A DNA stretch of 64,000 nucleotides from Gammaproteobacteria bacterium (lineage in GTDB: Bacteria > Pseudomonadota > Gammaproteobacteria > Nevskiales > Nevskiaceae), in NCBI GenBank assembly GCA_026398875.1, contig JAPLSB010000003.1, forward strand, positions 1-64,000, read 5' to 3'. A program made the translations under genes and the position numbers. The notes below the pieces were generated by a model. That model had not been told where the DNA came from. It saw only the letters and a program-made list of their open reading frames with translations, and did not search any database. Each line of letters starts with the position of its first letter. Position 1 is the first letter of the stretch. Shown here piece after piece: positions 55,182 to 63,253 of the stretch.

Positions 55182-56510
55182 TCAAATCGCGCGGTTGACG
55201 CGCACCGCGCGCGCCGGCACCAGCAGCAGGGTCGCCAGGCCGCCGGTGATCGAGATGCCGGCCATCAGCAGCAGGCCGGCGTCCAGTGAACCGGTCAGGG
55301 TTTTCATCCAGCCCATGATCGATGGGCTGACGAAGCCGCCGAGAATGCCGATCGAACTGATCACGGCAATGCCGGCAGCGGCGGCTTCGCGGCTCAGATA
55401 GGTCGGCGGAATCGCCCAGAACACGACACACGAAAACGAGAAGAACGCCGCCATGCACAGCAGCAGCATGGTCGGCCAGAAGGCGCCGCCGACCAGCGTC
55501 GTCGCGTACAGCGCGCTGGTGCCGAGGAACAAGGTCGTCGCGACATGCCAGCGCCGCTCCAGAAAGCGGTCCGACGACCATGACACCAGCAGGATCCCGA
55601 CACCCCCGGCGGCGAACGGCAGGGCACTCCACAGCCCGACGTTGCCGAGCGAGCCGACGTTCAGCGCCTTGATCATCGTCGGCAGCCAGAACGTGAACGT
55701 GTAGACCGAGCAAGCGCAACAGAAGTAGATGCCGCCCATGATGTAGGTCCGCAGGTCACGGAGTGCCGCCATCGCGCTGGCGCGGTCATGGCCATGCGTG
55801 TCGGCGCTTGCCGCAGCGTCCGAGCCGGTCAGCGCGCGGTCGTTGTCGAGCACGGTCTGCACCAGCGTCTTTTCCGCGGGCGACAGCCACGGCGCGTCAC
55901 CTGGCCGGTTCGACAGCAGCCGATAGACCACCACGCCGAACAGCGCCGTCGGCAGCCCTTCGAGCACGAACAGCCACTGCCAGCCGGCATAGCCGTGCAC
56001 GCCGTCCATGCCGCTGAGGATGGCGCCGGACAGCGGCCCGCCGAGCACGCCGGTGATCGGAATGCCGAACAGGAACAGACCGGTGACGCGGCCGCGCCGG
56101 TGGCTCGGATACCACCACGTCAGGTACAGGATCACGCCGGGAAAGAAGCCGGCCTCGAACACGCCGAGCAGCAGCCGCACCGTGTAGAACTGCCAGGGTT
56201 CGGCCACGAACATCGTCGCCGCCGAGGTCAGCCCCCACAGCACCATGATTCGCAGGAAGGTCAGCCGCGCGCCGATCTTCTGCATCCACAGATTGCTCGG
56301 CAGTTCGCAAAGGAAATAGCTGAGGAAAAAGATGCCGGCGCCGACACCGTAGACGGCGTCCGAAAAGCCCAGCGACTGCTTCATCTGCAGCTGCGCGTAG
56401 CCGACGTTGATGCGATCGAGAAAGGCCAGCACGTAGGCGATCATGATCACCGGCACGATGCGCCGGTCGATCCTGCGGTAGACGGCTTTCTCGGCGGCGG
56501 CGTCAATCAC
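55182..56510 (-). CDS. MFS transporter, anion:cation symporter type
   Basis: 442 residues with about 12 membrane segments. VYRRIDRRIVPVIMIAYVLAFLDRINVGYAQLQM is the classic start of the ACS family (phthalate/tartrate/galactonate permeases), with WWYPSHRRGRVTGLFLFGIPITGVLGGPLSG in the loop after TM4 and NRPGDAPWLSPAEK in the central loop. Substrate probably an organic acid. A GTG start at 56510 is chosen; the frame stays open further upstream through repeat DNA, without family sequence. Confidence 0.88.
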   Translation of the reverse strand: MIDAAAEKAVYRRIDRRIVPVIMIAYVLAFLDRINVGYAQLQMKQSLGFSDAVYGVGAGIFFLSYFLCELPSNLWMQKIGARLTFLRIMVLWGLTSAATMFVAEPWQFYTVRLLLGVFEAGFFPGVILYLTWWYPSHRRGRVTGLFLFGIPITGVLGGPLSGAILSGMDGVHGYAGWQWLFVLEGLPTALFGVVVYRLLSNRPGDAPWLSPAEKTLVQTVLDNDRALTGSDAAASADTHGHDRASAMAALRDLRTYIMGGIYFCCACSVYTFTFWLPTMIKALNVGSLGNVGLWSALPFAAGGVGILLVSWSSDRFLERRWHVATTLFLGTSALYATTLVGGAFWPTMLLLCMAAFFSFSCVVFWAIPPTYLSREAAAAGIAVISSIGILGGFVSPSIMGWMKTLTGSLDAGLLLMAGISITGGLATLLLVPARAVRVNRAI

Positions 56511-56594
56511 GGCTGGCTGTTTTCGTTGTTGTGGAAGCAATCCCCCGCCGCGATGGTACGCAAATGCCGCTGATGACAAGCGTGAGTCAAAACC

Positions 56595-56700
56595 TGAACG
56601 CAAAGCTGCGACGAACGGCAAAGCGGAGAAAATCCAAGGCGCGACAGATAGGCATCGCTTGCTTTTGCGTCCTTTCTTTTCCTTTGCGCCGTTGCGCTGG
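56595..56700. repeat. degenerate ~100-bp inverted-repeat element (third copy)
   Basis: Left part TGAACGCAAAGCTGCGACG...GCAAAGCGGAGAAAA and right part GCTTTTGCGTCCTTTC...CCTTTGCGCCGTTGCGC are imperfect reverse complements and share the CGCAAAG unit and the ~105-bp size of the elements at 43449 and 46331. It occupies most of the 280-bp gap between the divergent MFS and phosphatase genes, where nothing else is recognisable. Confidence 0.5.
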
Positions 56701-56790
56701 ACTTTCGAGGTTGTTGTTCCGAGTTCGCCAGAACGCATCGCCACCCGCTTACACTTCCGGCCCCATCCCCGCGCGCCCTCAAGGATTGCC

Positions 56791-57237
56791 ATGACCGCTC
56801 CGACCCTGTTCAACGAACGCCGCCCTTCCGAGACGATCTGGACCGCCGGTGCCGTGGCGCCCGAGCAGTTCGAGGGGCTGAAGGACGCCGGCGTCAAGCG
56901 CGTCATCAACCTGCGGCCGCGCGCCGAGCAGGGCGAGTTCGACGAATCGGCCACCGTGTCGGCCTGCGGCATGCACTACGCCAACCTGCCGATCGCCGGC
57001 CCGCAGGATCTGACGCTGGCCAACGTCAAGGCCTTCGATGCGCTGATGCTTGAGGCGGGCGACGACAGCACCGTCGTCCACTGCGCCAGCAACAACCGCG
57101 TCGGCGCGCTGTTCGCGCTAAGAGCCGCCTGGATCAAGGGCGTGCCAACCGACGAAGCGCTGGCGATCGGGCGCGCCCACGGCCTGTTGGCGATGGAGCC
57201 GGCGGTTGCCGCACTGCTCGCCCAGGGCCCGGCCTGA
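56791..57237 (+). CDS. Cys-based (dual-specificity-like) phosphatase, DUF442-type
   Basis: 148 residues. The phosphatase loop is HCASNNR (Cys98, Arg103), the CX5R signature of protein tyrosine phosphatase-like enzymes; KRVINLRPRAEQGEFDE before it resembles the BLH/DUF442 family found fused to persulfide dioxygenases. Here it is alone, without a partner dioxygenase. The ATG at 56791 is preferred; the upstream open frame is repeat DNA. The radical SAM gene begins 29 bp later and may be co-transcribed. Confidence 0.82.
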   Translation: MTAPTLFNERRPSETIWTAGAVAPEQFEGLKDAGVKRVINLRPRAEQGEFDESATVSACGMHYANLPIAGPQDLTLANVKAFDALMLEAGDDSTVVHCASNNRVGALFALRAAWIKGVPTDEALAIGRAHGLLAMEPAVAALLAQGPA

Positions 57238-57266
57238 TCAAACCCGCGTCTTCGGTGGGGCAGGCG

Positions 57267-59180
57267 ATGAGTGTCACGAAGGCGGCACCGCGGGTGCTGT
57301 CGCTGATCCCGCCAATGACGCAGCTGAACACGCCGTATCCGTCGACGGCGTATCTGACCGGCTTCCTGCGCAGCCGCGGTGTCGACGCGGTGCAGGACGA
57401 TCTGGCGCTGGCGCTGGTGCTGAAGCTGTTCAGCCGCGAAGGACTGGCGGCGATCAAGGCCGCGGTCGATGCCCTGCCGGCGTCCGGGCACAGCGAGCCG
57501 GTGGCCTCGTTCGCAGCGCAGTACGAGCGCTATGCGGCGACGCTGCCGCCGGTGATCGCCTTCCTGCAAGGCCAGGATTCGACCCTGGCCAGCCGCATCG
57601 TCACCCGCCGCTTCCTGCCGGAAGGGCCGCGCTTCGCATCGCTCGACGTCTATGTCGATGACGACGGCGGCGATCCGCTGGCCTGGGCGTTCGGGGCGCT
57701 GGGCATTCACGACCGCGCGCGCCATCTGGCAACACTTTTCCTGAACGATCTCGCCGACGTGCTGCGCGATGCCGTCGACCCCCGCTTCGAGTTCGTGCGC
57801 TACGCCGAAAAGCTCGCTGCCAGCCAGCCGAGCTTCGATGCGCTGGCGGCAGCACTGGCGGCGCCGCGCAATCTGGTCGACGACACGCTGCATCAGCTCA
57901 CGCTGGCGACGGTCGCGCAGCACCAGCCGCAGATCGTGCTGCTGTCTGTGCCGTTTCCCGGGGCGGTCTACGCGGCACTGCGCATCGCGCAGAGCATCAA
58001 GGCGCAGGACCCGAGCATCGTCATCGTGCTCGGCGGCGGGTACGTCAACACCGAGCTGCGGCAGCTTGCCGAGCCGCGGCTGTTCGATTTCGTTGACTAC
58101 GTGACGCTGGATAGCGGCGAGCGGCCGCTGCTGGCGCTGCTCGATCATCTGGCCGGCGGTCGGCCGAGCAGCAAGTTATGCCGGACATTCCGGCGCGATG
58201 ACAGCGGCGCGGTGCGCTACGAGAACGACTGCGGCGAGCCGGACATCGCCTTCAATGACGTCGGCACGCCGACCTGGGACGGCCTGCCGATTCGCCGCTA
58301 CCTGTCGTTGCTCGACATGCTGAACCCGATGCACCGGCTATGGAGCGACGGCCGCTGGAACAAGCTGACCGTCGCCCACGGCTGCTACTGGAAGAAGTGC
58401 AGCTTCTGCGACATCTCGCTGGACTACATCTCGCGCTACGACGCCGCCAGCGCCACCGTGCTGGTCGACCGCATCGAAGCAATCATTGCCGAGACCGGCC
58501 AGACCGGCTTCCACTTCGTTGATGAAGCCGCGCCGCCGAAAGTGCTGAAAGCGCTGGCGCTGGAGCTGATCCGGCGCGGTGTCGCGATCTCGTGGTGGGG
58601 CAACATCCGCTTCGAGAAATCCTTCAACCCGGCGCTGTGCCAGCTGCTGGCCGACAGCGGCTGCATCGCGATTTCCGGCGGGCTCGAAGTGGCGTCCGAC
58701 CGGCTGCTCGATCTGATGAAGAAAGGCGTGTCGGTGGCGCAGGTGGCGCGAGTCACGCAGGCGTTCAGCGAAGCCGGGATTCTGGTCCATGCCTACCTGA
58801 TGTACGGCTTCCCGACGCAGACCGTGCAGGACACCGTCGATTCGCTCGAATACGTGCGCCAGCTGTTCGAGGAAGGCTGCCTGCAGTCCGGCTACTTCCA
58901 CCGTTTCACCTGCACCGTGCATTCGCCGGTCGGCCTGAATCCGGCCGAATACGGCGTGACGCTGGAACCGCTGCCGGATGGCGGCTTCGCGCGCAACGAC
59001 ATCAACTTCATCGACCCGACCGGCGTCGATCACGATGCGCTCGGCGTCAGCCTGAACAAGGCGCTCTACAACTACATGCACGGCATCGGGCTCGATACCG
59101 ACGTGCGTCGCTGGTTCCTGTCGCAAGTGCCGAAGACGCGCGTGCCGAAGCGCTACATCGCGCAGGCGCTGGGCAGCTGA
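57267..59180 (+). CDS. B12-binding-domain radical SAM protein
   Basis: 637 residues. The cobalamin-binding-type Rossmann domain is in two parts: residues 9-50 (VLSLIPPMTQLNTPYPSTAYLTGFLRSRG) and 212-300 (PQIVLLSVPFPGAVYAALRIAQ... IVIVLGGGYVN), with a ~160-residue helical insert between them. The radical SAM core has CYWKKCSFC, that is Cys373-X4-Cys378-X2-Cys381 rather than CX3CX2C, and later SGGLEVASDRLLDLMKKG and LMYGFPTQTVQDTVDSLEY. Substrate unknown; a methyltransferase-type or ring-rearranging role is possible. The ATG at 57267 follows GGTGGGGC; GTG at 57255 is an alternative. Confidence 0.88.
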   Translation: MSVTKAAPRVLSLIPPMTQLNTPYPSTAYLTGFLRSRGVDAVQDDLALALVLKLFSREGLAAIKAAVDALPASGHSEPVASFAAQYERYAATLPPVIAFLQGQDSTLASRIVTRRFLPEGPRFASLDVYVDDDGGDPLAWAFGALGIHDRARHLATLFLNDLADVLRDAVDPRFEFVRYAEKLAASQPSFDALAAALAAPRNLVDDTLHQLTLATVAQHQPQIVLLSVPFPGAVYAALRIAQSIKAQDPSIVIVLGGGYVNTELRQLAEPRLFDFVDYVTLDSGERPLLALLDHLAGGRPSSKLCRTFRRDDSGAVRYENDCGEPDIAFNDVGTPTWDGLPIRRYLSLLDMLNPMHRLWSDGRWNKLTVAHGCYWKKCSFCDISLDYISRYDAASATVLVDRIEAIIAETGQTGFHFVDEAAPPKVLKALALELIRRGVAISWWGNIRFEKSFNPALCQLLADSGCIAISGGLEVASDRLLDLMKKGVSVAQVARVTQAFSEAGILVHAYLMYGFPTQTVQDTVDSLEYVRQLFEEGCLQSGYFHRFTCTVHSPVGLNPAEYGVTLEPLPDGGFARNDINFIDPTGVDHDALGVSLNKALYNYMHGIGLDTDVRRWFLSQVPKTRVPKRYIAQALGS

Positions 59181-59306
59181 TCAGCGTCGATTGCGCCGCA
59201 CGGCGACCGCCGCGGCCAGGTGGCACGGTCATCGCAACGACATCCCGATGTCATTCCGTCGTCCGCGTGATGCCGGCACGCTGAGACCCATTCAACCGAG
59301 GACAAC

Positions 59307-60842
59307 ATGCGCAAGGCAGCAACGATCGCCGCGGCGATGCTGGTGACGGCGGCAGGCTTGCTGGCCAGTGCCCAGGCCCGCGCCTACACGGTCAGCGGAC
59401 GCCTGATCTACGACGATGCCGGCCGCGTCGTGCAGTTGAAGGGCGTCAACTGGTTCGGCTTCGAAACCACGAACTACACCGTGCACGGCCTGTGGGCACG
59501 CAACTGGAAGCAGATGATCCAGCAGATCAAGGCGCAGGGCTTCAACGCCGTGCGTCTGCCGTTCTGCCCGACGACGCTGCGCGCCGTGACGCCGACCAGC
59601 ATCGACTACAGCCTGAACCCTGATCTCGCCGGCAAGACGTCGCTGGCGGTGCTCGACGCGGTGATTGCCGAATTCGATCGGCAGGGGCTCTACGTGCTGC
59701 TCGATCACCACCGGGCGGACTGCAACACGATTGCCGAGCTCTGGTACACGCCGTCGTACAGCGAAGCGCAGTGGATCGCCGACCTGCGTTTTGTCGCCAA
59801 CCGCTACCGCAATCGGCCGCGGGTGATCGGCCTCGACCTCAAGAACGAGCCGCACGGTGCCGCGACCTGGGGCACGCGCAACACCGCCACCGACTGGAAC
59901 CTGGCCGCCGGCCGCGCCGCCAGTCAGGTGTTGTCGATCGCACCGCACTGGCTGATGTTCGTCGAAGGCGTCGGCGATCAGGCGCTGTGCAGTTCCGGCG
60001 AACCGGCGTTCTGGGGCGAGAACCTGGCGCCGCTTGCCTGCACGCCGTCGCCGGTGCCGGCCAACCGGCTGGTGCTGTCACCGCATACCTACGGCCCGGA
60101 CGTGCATGTGCAGCGCTACCACAACGCCGCGAACTTCCCGTCGAACATGCCGGCGATCTGGGAACGGCACTGGGGCTTCGCGATTGCCAGCGCACCGGTG
60201 GTGCTCGGCGAGTTCGGCGGCAAGTACGGCGAAGGCCATGCCCGCGACAAGGCCTGGCAGAACGCGCTGGTCGATTACCTGATCGGCAAGCGTGTCAACA
60301 GCGGCCTCTACTGGAGCTGGAACCCGAACAGCAGCGACACCGGCGGCGTGCTGCGCGACGACTGGAAAACCGTGCGCAGCGACAAGATGGCCTTGCTGCG
60401 GCGGCTCTGGGCGGGGTCGGGCGGCACGACGTCCGGCGGATCGAGCGGCGGCAGCAGTGGCGGCACGACCGGTGGCACCACGGGCGGCGGCGTCGGTGGC
60501 ACGGGCGGTGGCAGCACTGGCGGCACAACGGGCGGCGCAACGGGCGGCTTGATCGGGGGCAGCACGGGCGGAACCACGGGCGGCATGGCACCGGCACTGG
60601 TCGTCACCGAGCAGACCAGTTCCGACTGGGGCGCGGGCTACTGCAGCAACGTCACCGTCCGCAATGTCGGCAGCACGACGGTTGACTGGGCGGTGCAGCT
60701 GACGGTCGCCGGGCGCGTCAGCCAGGCCTGGAACGTCGTGTGGTCGCAGGCGGGCAGCACGCTCAACGCCAGCGGCGTCGACTGGAACCGCTCGGTCGCC
60801 CCAGGCGCAAGCCGTGACTGGGGCTACTGCGCGGATCGCTGA
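59307..60842 (+). CDS. secreted GH5 endoglucanase with C-terminal CBM2
   Basis: 511 residues. Signal peptide (MRKAATIAAAMLVTAAGLLASAQARA); a GH5 catalytic domain with GVNWFGFETTNYTVHGLW, acid/base Glu181 in LDLKNEPHG and nucleophile Glu302 in VVLGEFGGKYG; a Gly/Thr/Ser linker (about 371-428, built of GGTT/GGST units); and a family-2 cellulose-binding module (about 432-511) with the flanking cysteines of WGAGYCSNVTV and DWGYCADR. It should cut cellulose or a related beta-glucan outside the cell. It is a single gene, 126 bp after the radical SAM gene. Confidence 0.95.
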   Translation: MRKAATIAAAMLVTAAGLLASAQARAYTVSGRLIYDDAGRVVQLKGVNWFGFETTNYTVHGLWARNWKQMIQQIKAQGFNAVRLPFCPTTLRAVTPTSIDYSLNPDLAGKTSLAVLDAVIAEFDRQGLYVLLDHHRADCNTIAELWYTPSYSEAQWIADLRFVANRYRNRPRVIGLDLKNEPHGAATWGTRNTATDWNLAAGRAASQVLSIAPHWLMFVEGVGDQALCSSGEPAFWGENLAPLACTPSPVPANRLVLSPHTYGPDVHVQRYHNAANFPSNMPAIWERHWGFAIASAPVVLGEFGGKYGEGHARDKAWQNALVDYLIGKRVNSGLYWSWNPNSSDTGGVLRDDWKTVRSDKMALLRRLWAGSGGTTSGGSSGGSSGGTTGGTTGGGVGGTGGGSTGGTTGGATGGLIGGSTGGTTGGMAPALVVTEQTSSDWGAGYCSNVTVRNVGSTTVDWAVQLTVAGRVSQAWNVVWSQAGSTLNASGVDWNRSVAPGASRDWGYCADR

Positions 60843-60884
60843 CCGGCGCTTTCAGCCGCGGCGAGCACAGCGGCGATCACAACG

Positions 60885-60918
60885 ACGAAGGCCGCCGGTT
60901 TGCGCCGGCGGCCTTCGT
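60885..60918. terminator. bidirectional terminator between GH5 and OMP genes
   Basis: ACGAAGGCCGCCGG (60885-60898) and its exact reverse complement (60905-60918) form a 14-bp stem with a 6-nt loop, midway between the convergent stops. No long T-tract on either side, but the stem is very stable. Confidence 0.75.
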
Positions 60919-60942
60919 TGCGTCACGCGGAGACCGGGACGG

Positions 60943-61656
60943 TCATTCCGCCACCGGTACCACCTGCACCGGCTCGCGCGGCGCACGAACGGCCGGATGG
61001 TTGTCGGCCAGCGCCGAGCCGAAGCTGTAGCGCAGGCTCAGGCCGACGACGTGGCTCTGGTAACGGAACGAGGCATCGAGCGGCCCGCCATCGGCGACGT
61101 ACTGGTACTCGGTGCGGTCGAACGCGCGGACGTAGCGGTAGTCGACGCCGATCATCAGCTGACGGCCCGCCGGCACGCCGAAGCCGGTGCCGAGCGAATA
61201 GACCGGCGTGCCGTCGTCATCCTCCGGCAGGTTGTCGCTGATATCGAGCCGCACGTTGGCGTACCCGGCGCCGCCGCCGAGATAGAAGAAGTAGCCGTTG
61301 CGCGAAAAGTTGTAGTACAGGCTGCCGATCACCTGCGATGCCGACTTGCGGCCGTCAGCGCCGTCGAAATCGGTGCGCCGGTAGCCCAGTTCCAGTTCCG
61401 GCCGCAGCCCGTTGGCAAACGTGTAGCCGGCAACGATCGACCCGGCCGCGCCGGCCTTGTGCTGCACCGTGGTGTCGACCGTGTTGGCGTTGTCATCGGT
61501 CAGGCGGATCCGCACATCCGGGTCCAGCGTGACGCCGCCGATGGCGCCGAGGTAGTAGCCCTGATCGGCCGGCGCCGGTAGCGCCAGCCACGTGGCGGTG
61601 GCCAGCAGGACGGCGCTGATGCGGCGCGGGCGAGATGCCTTGACGCGGTGGGACAT
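60943..61656 (-). CDS. outer-membrane beta-barrel protein (OmpX/OMP_b-brl type)
   Basis: 237 residues. Signal peptide ending LALPAPADQG, then alternating strands of a small eight-stranded barrel: YYLGAIGGVTLDPDV, GSIVAGYTFANGLRPELELGYRRTDF, GYFFYLGGGAGYANVRLDI and SHVVGLSLRYSFGS. A short tail rich in Pro/Val (REPVQVVPVAE) follows the barrel instead of an OmpA domain. A good ACGGAGA ribosome-binding site precedes the ATG at 61656. Role structural or small-molecule passage; not determined. Confidence 0.85.
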   Translation of the reverse strand: MSHRVKASRPRRISAVLLATATWLALPAPADQGYYLGAIGGVTLDPDVRIRLTDDNANTVDTTVQHKAGAAGSIVAGYTFANGLRPELELGYRRTDFDGADGRKSASQVIGSLYYNFSRNGYFFYLGGGAGYANVRLDISDNLPEDDDGTPVYSLGTGFGVPAGRQLMIGVDYRYVRAFDRTEYQYVADGGPLDASFRYQSHVVGLSLRYSFGSALADNHPAVRAPREPVQVVPVAE

Positions 61657-61820
61657 GCGGTGTTCTCCGTAGTGGTTCAGCGGGGGTGGCCGACAGGCGG
61701 CTGTCGCGGTGCCGTTGCAGTATCGTGAAATCCATCGTCGCCCGGAAGCGCCGGCGCACCGCGCACTTGCACGCCGGGCGCGGTTCGGCTTTCCTTGCCG
61801 CCCCATCGTCGCCCCGAACC

Positions 61821-62447
61821 ATGAAAATCAATCGCATCTTCTGCATCGGCAAGAACTACGCGGAACACGTCGAGGAACTGGCTCACCTCGGCTACAAGCC
61901 GGATGGCGAATGCGTGGTGTTCATGAAGCCGGCGTCGGCGGCGGTGGCGGTCGGCGATCCGATTCCGCTGCCGAAGGGCCGCGGCAGCATCCATCACGAA
62001 GCCGAGCTGGTGGTGATGCTGACCGGCGGCGGCAGCGACATCCCAGTCGACGAAGCACTCGGCACGATTGCCGGCATCACGCTCGGCCTTGATCTGACCT
62101 TGCGCGATCTGCAGACCGAGCTGAAGAACAAGGGCAAGCCGTGGGAGCTGTCGAAGTCCTTCGACGGCTCGGCGCCGCTGGGCGATTTCAAGCCCTATCT
62201 CGAACAGGACCTGCAGGCGCTGGAGTTCACGCTGCTCGTCAACGGCGAACTCCGCCAGCACGGCCGCACCGCCGAGATGCTCTACCCGGTCGCCCAGCAG
62301 ATCGCGATCCTCAGCCAGACCTGGTCGCTGGAGCCGGGCGACGTGATCTTCACCGGCACGCCGAAAGGCGTTGCCGAGCTGAAGCCGGGCGATACCTGCG
62401 TGCTGGCCGCGTCGGCGATCGGCCGTTTCGAGTGGACCTGCAGGTGA
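61821..62447 (+). CDS. fumarylacetoacetate hydrolase (FAH)-family protein
   Basis: 208 residues. FCIGKNYAEHVEELAHLG, VVFMKPASAAV, the metal-binding HHEAELVVML, WELSKSFDGSAPLG and DVIFTGTPKGVAELKPGD are FAH-family hallmarks. Members act on C-C bonds or isomerise beta-keto acids (for example fumarylpyruvate hydrolase, oxaloacetate decarboxylase). Short FAH proteins of this size often act in aromatic degradation, but no such genes are near. The stop overlaps the DUF455 start (GTGA). Confidence 0.9.
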   Translation: MKINRIFCIGKNYAEHVEELAHLGYKPDGECVVFMKPASAAVAVGDPIPLPKGRGSIHHEAELVVMLTGGGSDIPVDEALGTIAGITLGLDLTLRDLQTELKNKGKPWELSKSFDGSAPLGDFKPYLEQDLQALEFTLLVNGELRQHGRTAEMLYPVAQQIAILSQTWSLEPGDVIFTGTPKGVAELKPGDTCVLAASAIGRFEWTCR

Positions 62448-63247
62448 CCGCCGCTGTCGCACTGGTCGACGCGATCCATCGCGCGCTGTGCACGGCCGAC
62501 CCGACTGCGAAGGTGGCGGCTGTGGCCGCGCTCGATGCCAGCGGCATCATCGGCATCGGTGAGCTGCCAGCGCCAACCTGGCCGGACGCAGCCGTACCGG
62601 GCCGGCCGGCGCGGCCGGAACTGATCCGTCCACGCGACGTGCCGACCCGAGGCCTCGGCACGGTGGCGGGCCGCGCGGCGCTGATCCACGCGGTGGCCCA
62701 TATCGAGTTCAACGCGATCAACCTGGCGCTCGACGCCGCATGGCGTTTCCGGGGCCTGCCGGATCGCTACTACGCCGACTGGCTGTCGGTGGCCCGCGAC
62801 GAGGCGCGGCACTTCGCGATGCTGCGCGCGCGGCTGCAGTCGCTGGGCTACGACTACGGCGACATGCCGGCGCACAACGGGCTGTGGGAAGCCGCCGAAA
62901 AGACCGCGCACGACGTGCTCGACCGCATGTGCTGCGTGCCGCGCGTGCTCGAAGCCCGCGGCCTCGACGTGACGCCGGGCATCATTCGCCGGCTGACCGA
63001 AATCGGCGATGCCGACACGGTGGCAATCCTCGACGTGATCCTGGCCGAGGAAGTCGGCCATGTCCGCATCGGCAGCGACTGGTACGCGTGGCTGTGCGCG
63101 CAGCGCGGTGTCGATCCGCTGGCCACGTCACGGCGGCTGCTGGCCGAGCAGGGCATGAACATCCGGCCGCCGATCAACGAAAGCGCCCGCCGCGCGGCCG
63201 GCTTCGGTGACGAGGAACTGCGGCTGCTGATTCTCGCCGCCGGCTGA
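62444..63247 (+). CDS. DUF455 ferritin-like protein
   Basis: 267 residues starting at a GTG that overlaps the FAH stop by four bases (GTGA). The helical core has metal-ligand patterns of a ferritin-like diiron fold: HAVAHIEFNAINLALDA, ARDEARHFAMLRARL and LAEEVGHVRIGSDWYAWLC, which match PF04305. Some relatives act as hydroxylases; the reaction here is unknown. Coupled translation with the FAH enzyme suggests a shared pathway. Confidence 0.87.
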   Translation: MTAAVALVDAIHRALCTADPTAKVAAVAALDASGIIGIGELPAPTWPDAAVPGRPARPELIRPRDVPTRGLGTVAGRAALIHAVAHIEFNAINLALDAAWRFRGLPDRYYADWLSVARDEARHFAMLRARLQSLGYDYGDMPAHNGLWEAAEKTAHDVLDRMCCVPRVLEARGLDVTPGIIRRLTEIGDADTVAILDVILAEEVGHVRIGSDWYAWLCAQRGVDPLATSRRLLAEQGMNIRPPINESARRAAGFGDEELRLLILAAG

Positions 63248-63253
63248 GCCGCC

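Noticed and set aside
55182..56972. 596-codon version of the MFS gene starting at 56972
   Set aside because: The extra N-terminal part reads through the repeat element and the opposite-strand phosphatase gene, with no transporter sequence.
60415..60590. Short tandem repeats suggestive of a CRISPR-like or VNTR array
   Set aside because: They are in frame and encode the Gly/Thr linker of the cellulase; there are no spacers of constant length.
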